Shown: one piece after another, positions 35,462 through 44,695 of the stretch
Position numbering within the stretch: the first letter of the stretch is position 1
How the letters are laid out: every line of letters begins with the position of its first letter
From: Nostoc sp. GT001
GTDB taxonomy: Bacteria > Cyanobacteriota > Cyanobacteriia > Cyanobacteriales > Nostocaceae
Assembly (NCBI RefSeq): GCF_030382115.1
Contig: NZ_JAUDRJ010000003.1
Location: forward strand, 7,006,090 to 7,053,336
Direction of reading: 5' to 3'
DNA: 47,247 bases
Program-made: the position numbers and the translations under genes
The notes under the pieces: generated by a model
What the model saw: the letters and a program-made list of their open reading frames with translations, nothing else
Told to the model about the DNA's origin: nothing
Databases searched by the model: none

Positions 35462-35609
35462 ATGTCATGTCCGCTTGATTACTTACTAAACCCCAAGAAC
35501 CCCACCCCGCCAAAGCTGCGCTTTGTCTCCCCTCCCGAAGAGCGGGGAGGGGCTGGGGGTGGGGTGCAATGACTCTGGGAATCATAACTAAATTATGCGG
35601 ACATGATAT
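35462..35609 (+). mobile_element. MITE-like element, full copy (148 bp)
   Basis: Ends are ATGTCATGTCCGC (35462-35474) and GCGGACATGATAT (35597-35609). The left half matches the copies at 18251 and 44518 (GATTxCTTACTAAACCC, then CCCCACCCCGCCAAAG). The right half differs and matches the truncated copy at 18391, so this is a second subfamily or a recombinant. Confidence 0.8.
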
Positions 35610-35931
35610 TACTTTTAAAAACTTAGCTATTTTAGCAGTTTCACTTCTTCAGTCCGATTGCTCTCTGCTTTCCATTATTTTTGTAGCTTACCAATTTGAA
35701 ATCTGCTATATCTCTTGTTTCTGAAAGCGATCGCCGATTATTACCATTGAGCTTCAGAACTCGGAACTTGAGCTTTAGAACTCAAAACGTCAAATTCTCT
35801 ACTCAAACTCCGAGTTTCTCAGCTCTAGCTTTCAACCTCTTAAGCAAAATTGCCGATAGATTTTCTGCACTATTGATGCTTACGGCTGCACTTTTCCAGA
35901 TTTACAGATAAAATTGCGCCTTCATCAATTG
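35610..35931. other. Spacer with no supported gene
   Basis: A plus-strand open frame (35696-35911) is made of short repetitive units (around AGAACTCGGAACTTGAGC and AGAACTCAAAACG) and has no recognisable features. The minus strand may hold decayed 5' sequence of the HNH-like fragment, but frames are broken. Confidence 0.5.
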
Positions 35932-37608
35932 TTAGTTTCTACCTTTGAAAGAGTTTAGCCATTCTTGAACTTGCTCTCTTGCAATATCGCGCCCTCCAAG
36001 ACCAAAGGCTAGGGCAATAGCAACTGCGATCGCACCCAGTAAAAGTCCAAAGGCTAAATTCACAATATCACTGGCAACTCCAATCTGTTGCAGTGCCATT
36101 GCAGAAACTAAGGCAATAATTGCAATCCGCGCCACTTGTCCCAAAATCTGGGCTTGACGTTCGCCGGAACTGGTAATGATGTTAAAAGCCAGATTTGCCA
36201 GGAATAAGCCAACGGCAAAGATTACCAATCCCGCCAAAATCCGCCCGAATATAATCACAATACCAGACACTAATGCTGTGAGAGCTGGAATATTCAAGAT
36301 ATTCACCGCCGCCACTGTGGCAAACAGCATGATCCCCACTAAGGCAACAATGCCTACAATTTCCGATGGAGTACGGGTTGTAATCGGCTCAACTGTTGGT
36401 TCTGTGGAAATGACGATTCGTCTGCTGGGTGTTGTCAGACCCAAAATAGTGAAAATGTTATTAAACCCTAAATTGGTGAGGATACTTGTAACCAAGTCCG
36501 CGATAAACCGCCCGACGAAATAGGCAACAATCAAAATTGCCACCGCTGTAAAGATGGCAGGTAGGGCATTGAGAACCTGTTGCAGCATAGCGATCGCAGG
36601 TATTGAGATCGCATCAATTCGCAAGGCATTCAGCGCTGCGATCGCTACAGGAATCAGAATCAAAACATAGACAATTGTGCCGATGATACTCGATAGAGGT
36701 TGCACCCCCGCAGCTGAAGATAATCCTAAGCGACTACCTAAATGGTCAAGACCAGTTGTCGCCAGCAAGTTCGTCACAATCCGCCGTACTACATTAGCGA
36801 TGAACCAGCCAACTACAGCAATCAAGATCGCCGCTAAAATGTTCGGCAGAATTAGCAGAACTTCTGTAATTAGAGCTTGTACTGGTTGTAAAGCCTGCCT
36901 GAGTCCGAGAGTATCTAAAACTGGGGCGAGAAACAGTAAAAATATAAACCAATACAGAGCATTGCCAATCGTCTCACTCAAAGACAGCTGATTCAGGCTG
37001 GGCGCTCTGTCTTCTGGTTCTGGATTCAAACGCTCATCTAGGTTAAATGCCTGTAATGATCGCACAGTGATAATCTTCACAATGGTCGCCAACAACCAGG
37101 CTACTCCCAAAAGGATTCCTGCACCAACCAACTTTGGCAAAAAGCCAATAAGTTGATTGAGGAAATTATTGAGGGGACGAGAGGCAATTTCCAGATCCAA
37201 TGTCTGTAAAACAGCTACCGCTGTCAATAGGAGAATACTCCAAAAGACTATGCCGGAGATGAATTTCTCCACTTGGGGAACATCTTGACGACCTGTTATC
37301 CCTGCGGCAATGCGGTTATCTATGTTTGTACGATTGAGGATTCCTCGCGTCAGTGCTGCTGCGATCGCTGCAATGAGCCAACCTACTAATAAAATTGCTA
37401 CCGCCCCCAAAAGACGAGGCGTAAACAGAATCAACTGTTGTACAATACCTTGCACATCAGCGATTCCTTGATTCACTGCTGGTTGTATTGGTTGTAGGCT
37501 GGGCGATGATTGTGCTAAAAATTGCTGCACCCTTGTGGATAAACTAACTCCGTAGGCGTAGCCCGTCGTAGACATCACCTGGGTTATTTCTTGCCAAGTT
37601 GTGTTCAT
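35932..37608 (-). CDS. Mechanosensitive-channel-like TM-helix repeat protein
   Basis: A 558-residue integral membrane protein. It has about five copies of the conserved TM_helix unit seen in relatives of MscS channels (AILLVGWLIAAIAAALTRGI, LGVAWLLATIVKIITVR, IAVVGWFIANVVRRIVTNLL, LIVAYFVGRFIADLVTSILT, AVGLFLANLAFNIIT), with glycine-rich hydrophobic helices. The end, FGLGGRDIAREQVQEWL, resembles the junction before the MscS beta domain, but that domain itself is missing. It probably forms a membrane assembly; actual channel activity is not established. ATG start at 37608. Transcribed away from the SRPBCC gene. Confidence 0.8.
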   Translation of the reverse strand: MNTTWQEITQVMSTTGYAYGVSLSTRVQQFLAQSSPSLQPIQPAVNQGIADVQGIVQQLILFTPRLLGAVAILLVGWLIAAIAAALTRGILNRTNIDNRIAAGITGRQDVPQVEKFISGIVFWSILLLTAVAVLQTLDLEIASRPLNNFLNQLIGFLPKLVGAGILLGVAWLLATIVKIITVRSLQAFNLDERLNPEPEDRAPSLNQLSLSETIGNALYWFIFLLFLAPVLDTLGLRQALQPVQALITEVLLILPNILAAILIAVVGWFIANVVRRIVTNLLATTGLDHLGSRLGLSSAAGVQPLSSIIGTIVYVLILIPVAIAALNALRIDAISIPAIAMLQQVLNALPAIFTAVAILIVAYFVGRFIADLVTSILTNLGFNNIFTILGLTTPSRRIVISTEPTVEPITTRTPSEIVGIVALVGIMLFATVAAVNILNIPALTALVSGIVIIFGRILAGLVIFAVGLFLANLAFNIITSSGERQAQILGQVARIAIIALVSAMALQQIGVASDIVNLAFGLLLGAIAVAIALAFGLGGRDIAREQVQEWLNSFKGRN

Positions 37609-37748
37609 GGTTTTCGGGAATTATGTTTAAGTATTCGCCGCAAACACTGAGTCAGTGTTTTGCCTATCAATTTACCAGTAAAAACATACATATTTACTCA
37701 TATTTGATTTAATCTACGGGGATTGGGCATAAGGGGCAGAAATGCGGA

Positions 37749-37782
37749 GGGAAAAACTTACTGCAACTTCTCCCCTGCTCCC
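37749..37782. repeat. Dispersed 34-base repeat, copy 1
   Basis: The core GGGAAAAACTTACTGCAACT followed by TCTCCCCTGCTCCC recurs at 38377-38410. The two copies flank the SRPBCC gene in direct orientation. Around them are GGGGCAGA and CTGCTCCC runs, typical of Nostoc spacers. Confidence 0.7.
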
Positions 37783-37853
37783 TTGCTCCCTCATCTTCCA
37801 CTGCGCTGAATTTTGCGTTACTCTAATTGCAGCAACAGCATCAAAGATGTGGA

Positions 37854-38303
37854 ATGTCCCAAGTTTTGGAACAATCGATTCAAATTAATGCTACAGCTAC
37901 GGTGGTGGAGCGCTGTCTTAGCGATTTAGCTCTCATGCACCGTTGGCTCAACCCCGTTCTTCGTTGCGAACCTATGGGCGAAGCTTGGAGTACCGATGTC
38001 GGCAGTAAAAGTCGTTTTATTATTCAAATTCCTCTAATAAAACCCACTTTGAATAGCGTAGTTGTAGAACGACAACCGGGTTTAGTAGTTTGGGAATTTC
38101 AGGGATTTTTTCAAGGGCGCGATCGCTGGGAATGTCAACCCACAGAAAAGGGAACGCTTTTACTCAATCGCTTTGAGTACGATATCCCTAACCCCTTAGT
38201 AAGTTGGGGCTTCAACACTTTTGCTGCATCTTGGACGAAAGAAGATATGCAAGCCCAACTGCGCCGCCTCAAACGAGTCGCAGAAGAAGAAAATAATTCG
38301 TAA
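37854..38303 (+). CDS. SRPBCC (START-like) domain protein
   Basis: A 149-residue protein from ATG 37854 (MSQVLEQSIQINATATVVERC); a TTG 27 bases upstream is less likely because it adds only low-complexity residues. The start of the helix-grip fold (a beta strand and the VERCLSDLALMHRWLNP helix) and the C-terminal helix (SWTKEDMQAQLRRLKRVAEE) are typical of polyketide-cyclase or ligand-binding START-like proteins, with a hydrophobic cavity. The ligand is unknown. The gene stands alone between divergent and convergent neighbours, flanked by direct repeats. Confidence 0.75.
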   Translation: MSQVLEQSIQINATATVVERCLSDLALMHRWLNPVLRCEPMGEAWSTDVGSKSRFIIQIPLIKPTLNSVVVERQPGLVVWEFQGFFQGRDRWECQPTEKGTLLLNRFEYDIPNPLVSWGFNTFAASWTKEDMQAQLRRLKRVAEEENNS

Positions 38304-38376
38304 TATTTCGGCTGCGCTCAATACAAGTTCGTAATTCGTAATTGGGCAGAAGAGGCAGAGGGGCAGAGGGGCAGAG

Positions 38377-38490
38377 GGGAAAAACTTACTGCAACTTCTC
38401 CCCTGCTCCCCTGCTCCTTGGTCACTGAGCGTAGCCGTTGGCGTTCGCGTTAGCGTCTCTGAAAGAGAAGCCTCTCGTAGAGAAGTGCTG
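38377..38490. repeat. Dispersed repeat copy 2 and nested short tandem repeats
   Basis: Bases 38377-38410 repeat the 34-base element at 37749. They are followed by GAGCGTAGCCGTTGGCGTTC and GAAGCCTCTCGTAGAGAAG, short palindromic and tandem units common in Nostoc spacers. The block sits between the convergent ends of the SRPBCC and SirB1-family genes. Confidence 0.65.
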
Positions 38491-38500
38491 CTCCCCTGCC

Positions 38501-39325
38501 CTACTTCTCTTTACCCAATTCCGTAAGTAGCCGCCGAATCACAGATGCATCCTCGGCATCTGGAACTTTTGCTAAATAGTTTTGTAAATCGTCTACGGCT
38601 TGGGGATAATAACCGAGTTGATAGTAGATCAAACCGCGATCGCGCAATTCTAAAGTTAAACCAGGAAACAGCAACAAAATTCGTTCAACTGCTGCCAGCG
38701 TTTTTTCTAACTCTTGCTGTTTAAGGTAAATAAATTTTAAATTTGTCAACATCCGGGCCAAAAATTGCCGATTACTAACTACAGCTAAAAATTCTGGTTG
38801 TAGCGTCACAGGTTGCTGATAAAGTTGAGACAGGCGTTCTTCGCAATCTTGGGCAAATATTATTTCACCACCATTGAAAGCATCCACAAAAATCTCGATA
38901 TCAGGAATATCTGGGCGGATCAGGAAATGTCCTGGCATCCCTATACCCACCATCGGAAAATCAATCCGTCGAGCAACTTCCAGGTAAAGCAACGCTAAGG
39001 TAATGGGAATCCCTAATCTGCGATCGATTACATCATTGAAAAAGCTGTTGCGCGGGTCGTAATAGTCAATTTTATTACCAGAAAATTTTAAATCATCGTA
39101 GAGATACTGATTAATACTTTGAACTATCCGCAAAGGATATCGTGAATCAGGCAGGCGTTCTTGAAGTTCCCAAGCCATTGTATCAAGGGCGTTGAGATAT
39201 TCTTCTGCATCTAGATTGGGATATTCTTCTTGTGCAATATACAAAGCTGCCTTTGCCAAATCAATGCGCTCGTCAGACTGCTGAATCTCTTGGTAAAAAT
39301 ATTGTCGTGCTGACGAGAAATTCAT
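38501..39325 (-). CDS. SirB1 family protein (transglutaminase-like core with TPRs)
   Basis: A 274-residue protein. The central region (about 75-190) shows SirB1 signatures: FNDVIDRRLGIPITLALLYLEVARR, GIGMPGHFLIR and DAFNGGEI, a transglutaminase-like fold. The C-terminus (about 200-270) holds TPR-like helices (LRDRGLIYYQLGYYPQAVDDL). Members are widespread in bacteria and often near translation genes, but the reaction is not settled. ATG at 39325. It is transcribed away from the ATP synthase genes. Confidence 0.82.
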   Translation of the reverse strand: MNFSSARQYFYQEIQQSDERIDLAKAALYIAQEEYPNLDAEEYLNALDTMAWELQERLPDSRYPLRIVQSINQYLYDDLKFSGNKIDYYDPRNSFFNDVIDRRLGIPITLALLYLEVARRIDFPMVGIGMPGHFLIRPDIPDIEIFVDAFNGGEIIFAQDCEERLSQLYQQPVTLQPEFLAVVSNRQFLARMLTNLKFIYLKQQELEKTLAAVERILLLFPGLTLELRDRGLIYYQLGYYPQAVDDLQNYLAKVPDAEDASVIRRLLTELGKEK

Positions 39326-41342
<2,017 letters not shown>

Positions 41343-41378
41343 TCATTAGTCACTTGTACTGAGCGAAGCCGAAGTATT

Positions 41379-41474
41379 GGTCATTAGTCATTAGTCATTA
41401 GTTCAAGTGCTAATGACTAATGGCAATTACAAAAGACAAAGGACAAAGGACGAAGGACAAAGGACAAAAGACAA
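41379..41474 (+). repeat. Heptanucleotide repeats and hairpin between beta and epsilon genes
   Basis: GTCATTA repeats (about 41379-41401) form a perfect 13-bp stem with CTAATGACTAATG (41410-41422). Next come AAGGACA/AAAGACA-type units (about 41430-41474), which lead directly into the epsilon ATG. The AAGGA of the last units is positioned as the ribosome-binding site. Confidence 0.8.
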
Positions 41475-41888
41475 ATGACATTAACCGTTCGTGTAATTTC
41501 CCCAGATAAAACAGTCTGGGATGCTCCAGCTGAAGAAGTCGTTTTGCCTAGCACTACTGGTCAACTAGGTATCCTAACTGGACACGCACCACTTTTGACC
41601 GCTCTAGATACTGGTGTCATGCGAGTTCGTGGCGCTAAAAATCAGAATTGGGAAGCGATCGCTCTTTTGGGTGGCTTTGCCGAAGTCGAAGAAAATGAAG
41701 TGACAATTCTGGTTAACGGCGCTGAACGTGGCGACAAAATTAACCTTGATGAAGCTCGTACTGCTTATAACCAAGCAGAAACACGTCTAAGTCAAGTTTC
41801 CGCAGACGATCGCCAAGCCCAAATTCAGGCAACCCAAGCCTTCAAACGCGCCCGCGCTCGGTTTCAAGCTGCTGGCGGTTCGGTCTAA
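41475..41888 (+). CDS. atpC: F0F1 ATP synthase subunit epsilon
   Basis: A 137-residue subunit of normal length. [20 protein letters not shown] and [19 protein letters not shown] are characteristic of the N-terminal beta-sandwich; the C-terminal helical hairpin ([18 protein letters not shown], then [16 protein letters not shown]) is complete. It joins gamma to the rotor and regulates ATPase activity. Called atpE in cyanobacteria. It is co-transcribed with the beta gene; a hairpin follows 20 bases after the stop. Confidence 0.96.
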   Translation: MTLTVRVISPDKTVWDAPAEEVVLPSTTGQLGILTGHAPLLTALDTGVMRVRGAKNQNWEAIALLGGFAEVEENEVTILVNGAERGDKINLDEARTAYNQAETRLSQVSADDRQAQIQATQAFKRARARFQAAGGSV

Positions 41889-41907
41889 TTTAACTTTATA
41901 TTTCCAC

Positions 41908-41938
41908 TTTGTAGGTTGGGCAATGTTCAACCTACAAA
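41908..41938 (+). terminator. Hairpin after the atp genes, probable terminator
   Basis: TTTGTAGGTTG (41908-41918) and CAACCTACAAA (41928-41938) make a perfect 11-bp stem with a 9-base loop, 20 bases after the epsilon stop. There is no long U-tract, so it may only stabilise the transcript end. Confidence 0.5.
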
Positions 41939-41958
41939 ATATTTATTCAGAAGAACTC

Positions 41959-42083
41959 AGGAGTCAGGAGCCAGAATTCAGTATAAATTCTGTACGGATG
42001 CTAAAACTCTATCCCTTCACGGATAGAGAATTCTGAATTCTGTTAGCGCAGCGGGGCGTAGCCCATTCTTAATTCTGACTCCT
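41959..42083. repeat. Nested palindromic repeat
   Basis: AGGAGTCAG (41959-41967) pairs with CTGACTCCT (42075-42083); inside, CAGAATTCA pairs with TGAATTCTG (42034-42042), and CTCTATCC/GGATAGAG (42008-42029) makes an inner hairpin. The composition resembles common Nostoc dispersed repeats. Confidence 0.65.
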
Positions 42084-42185
42084 TGTTTATTAAATTTTAA
42101 AAAAATTACGCCAAGTTTAAGAAATCGAGCCAAGCTTTGATGAAGTGTTAACTTAACTAATTAGTTGCCCAAATGGGCACAAATT

Positions 42186-44291
42186 ATGAAAAGCATTTCA
42201 TCTTTGCTTGGTACGTGTAAACAAAATAAAGTAGCTCGTTTTGCAGCATCTGTGGTAGCAACGTTAGCAATTGCTGGTAGTGTTCACTCTGCCAATGCTA
42301 CTTCTGTCAAAATAACTACTGCAAAAGAAATTACTTCAGCGACTGCCCAGCTAAATCAGACCACACCAAATATTACCCAGTTACAAACGAGCAGGACTCA
42401 ATATCAAGCTGCTGGACTTGATCCAGTTGTAGTGGTTCCCATTCTACTTGTTGGCGGTTTAGTCATATTCGTCCCCCTATTCTTTGGCGGGCTTGTAGTT
42501 ATTGGCGAACGGGAAGTTGGCATTGTAGTTAGAAAATTTACCCTTTCCGGGCGTGGACTCCCCGCTGGTAGTTTGATTGCCCTCAACGGCGAAGCTGGCT
42601 TACAGGCAGATACTTTAGCTCCTGGTTGGCACTGGGGCTATTGGCCTTGGCAGTATTCTGTAAAAAAAGAACCAGTAATTGTCGTTCCCCAAGGGGAAAT
42701 CGCTTTGATTGTAGCGGCAGATGGCGCATCCAACCCACCAGAGCGGATTTTGGGTAAAATCGTGGGTTGTGACAACTTCCAAGATGCTCGAAAATTCCTC
42801 ACCCAAGGCGGCGAAAAAGGGCGGCAAATGGGTTTTCTTACGGCTGGTACGTACAGGATTAATACCGCCTTGTTTAAAGTCATCATGGCATCAAATGCCA
42901 GCGCTCATGGCATGACTCCAGAACAGTTGCGGGTGTATAGTCTGGCATCTGACAAAGTTGGCATCGTCACTACTTTAGATGGCATACCAATTTCTGCTGG
43001 TGAACTCGCAGGCCCGATAATTGACGGACACGACAACTTCCAAAATGGTCAGAAATTTATTAATGGGGGTGGGCGGCGAGGTTTACAAGAACAAACCTTG
43101 CTTTCTGGTTCTTGGAACTTGAATCCTTGGTTTGTCCAAGTTGAGCAAGTGCCGATGACGGAAATTCCCATTGGGTATGTAGGTGTGGTGATTTCTTTCG
43201 TGGGTAAGGCACATCAAGATGTCAGCGGTGCAGCTTTCACCCACGGTAATTTGGTGAATCAAGGACATAAAGGTGTGTGGGTCGAACCGCTATATCCTGG
43301 TAAGCACCCGATTAATTCTCGAATTATGAAGATTGAACTCGTGCCAACGACCAACATCGTCTTAAACTGGTCAGGTCGGACTGAACGCCACAGTTATGAT
43401 GCTAAACTGGCTTCTTTAACGGTGCGATCGCGTGATGGGTTTGCCTTTGATTTGGAAGTAGCACAAATTATCCATGTGGGTGCTTTAGATGCGCCGAAGG
43501 TAATTTCTCGTGTTGGTGCTATGCAAAATCTCGTAGACCATGTATTAGAACCGACCATCGGTAATTATTTCCGCAACTCAGCCCAAGACTATACTGTACT
43601 AGACTTTCTCACCGCTCGGAGCGAACGCCAAGCTGAGGCTGCTGAGTATATTAAAACAGCATTGCGGGCTTATGACGTGCAAGCGATCGACACCCTCATT
43701 GGTGATATTCAGCCACCAGCATCGTTAATGCAGACACAGACAGACCGGAAAATTGCCGAAGAAGAACGCAAGACTTATGAAGTCCAGCAAATGGCGCAAA
43801 CCCAACGGCAGCAGCTTGTTCGGGAGACGGCACTCGCTAATATTCAGCAAGAAATGGTGAAATCAGAGCAGAGTGTGCATATAGCTGACCTTAAAGCCCA
43901 AGCTCAAATTAAGCAGGCGAACGGTGAAGCTGAGGGTACAAAACTCCGGGCAATTGCTGAGGCTGAAGGTATTCGCGCCACAGGTAACGCCAAAGCTGAA
44001 ACCTACCGCGCTGGTGTGGAAGCCTTGGGGCCACAAGGTTATACAGCAATGCAACTAATGCAGATTATAGGCGATCGCAATGTCCGTTTGATTCCAGATG
44101 TCTTAGTTGGCAGTAATGGCAGCAATAACGGCTTAGTGGATGGGCTACTATCGATGATTTTATGGAATCAAACTGGTAAGGGTGAATTGACACCAACACC
44201 TTTGCATCCACAACCAGTAGTTACTAAAGCACAACCAACCTCAGAAAACGGTTATCCACCTATAGTTGTGAATTTTCCTGAAGATAAGTAA
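42186..44291 (+). CDS. SPFH/Band 7 (flotillin-like) membrane protein
   Basis: A 701-residue protein from ATG 42186 (MKSISSLLGTC); an upstream TTG at 42165 is less likely. There is a hydrophobic, signal-like segment (about 18-40), then a membrane helix (about 84-105, VVVVPILLVGGLVIFVPLFF) followed by an SPFH domain (VVIGEREVGIVVRKF; DGFAFDLEVAQIIHVG). A long coiled coil (about 530-640) rich in Ala, Glu and Gln and a short proline-rich tail follow. SPFH proteins form cage-like oligomers that organise membrane domains. It is longer than typical flotillin, with a repeated middle part (VVPQGEIALIVAADG, IPIGYVGVVISFVG). Confidence 0.82.
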   Translation: MKSISSLLGTCKQNKVARFAASVVATLAIAGSVHSANATSVKITTAKEITSATAQLNQTTPNITQLQTSRTQYQAAGLDPVVVVPILLVGGLVIFVPLFFGGLVVIGEREVGIVVRKFTLSGRGLPAGSLIALNGEAGLQADTLAPGWHWGYWPWQYSVKKEPVIVVPQGEIALIVAADGASNPPERILGKIVGCDNFQDARKFLTQGGEKGRQMGFLTAGTYRINTALFKVIMASNASAHGMTPEQLRVYSLASDKVGIVTTLDGIPISAGELAGPIIDGHDNFQNGQKFINGGGRRGLQEQTLLSGSWNLNPWFVQVEQVPMTEIPIGYVGVVISFVGKAHQDVSGAAFTHGNLVNQGHKGVWVEPLYPGKHPINSRIMKIELVPTTNIVLNWSGRTERHSYDAKLASLTVRSRDGFAFDLEVAQIIHVGALDAPKVISRVGAMQNLVDHVLEPTIGNYFRNSAQDYTVLDFLTARSERQAEAAEYIKTALRAYDVQAIDTLIGDIQPPASLMQTQTDRKIAEEERKTYEVQQMAQTQRQQLVRETALANIQQEMVKSEQSVHIADLKAQAQIKQANGEAEGTKLRAIAEAEGIRATGNAKAETYRAGVEALGPQGYTAMQLMQIIGDRNVRLIPDVLVGSNGSNNGLVDGLLSMILWNQTGKGELTPTPLHPQPVVTKAQPTSENGYPPIVVNFPEDK

Positions 44292-44362
44292 CATCAGGAA
44301 CATTTGGTAGGCGCACACAGCCATCATTGGTGTTTAAGCTAAAACTCTTGGCTGCATGAGTT

Positions 44363-44458
44363 TTGCCCTCAGCCCCAGCCCCTAAATTGGGAGAGGGGAG
44401 CAAATTCTCCAATTCCCCTTCTCCCATGTTGGGAGAAGGGGTTAGGGGATGAGGGCAA
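44363..44458. repeat. Palindromic dispersed repeat
   Basis: TTGCCCTCA (from 44363) and TGAGGGCAA (to 44458) bound an imperfect palindrome with GGGAGAGGGGAGCAAATTCT and CTTCTCCCATGTTGGGAGAA inside. This is a repeat type common in Nostoc spacers and has no coding potential. Confidence 0.65.
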
Positions 44459-44517
44459 CTCTAGAACGCTTGCTACTACGATAAACGTAATTTAAAACGA
44501 TATTTTATTGTGGGGTA

Positions 44518-44656
44518 ATATCATGTCCGCCAAATTACCCATAATAAAATAACCCTACCCCCAACCCCCTCCCCGCCTGCGGGGAGGGGAGACAAAGCAC
44601 AGCTTTGGCGGGGTGGGGTTCTTCGGGTTTAATAAGCAATCAAGCGGACATGATAT
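44518..44656 (-). mobile_element. MITE-like element, full copy (139 bp)
   Basis: Ends are ATATCATGTCCGC (44518-44530) and GCGGACATGATAT (44644-44656), perfect inverted repeats. The reversed sequence is nearly identical to the copy at 18251-18389 and the same length. It lies immediately before the coding remains of the kinase-WD40 gene and has replaced that gene's 5' end. Confidence 0.88.
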
Positions 44657-44695
44657 AAGCCGGAAAGCCTACCCTGTAAATATGGCGGAGAAATT

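Noticed and set aside
35696..35911. 71-codon plus-strand open frame
   Set aside because: It is built from short repeated units and has no features of a conserved protein.
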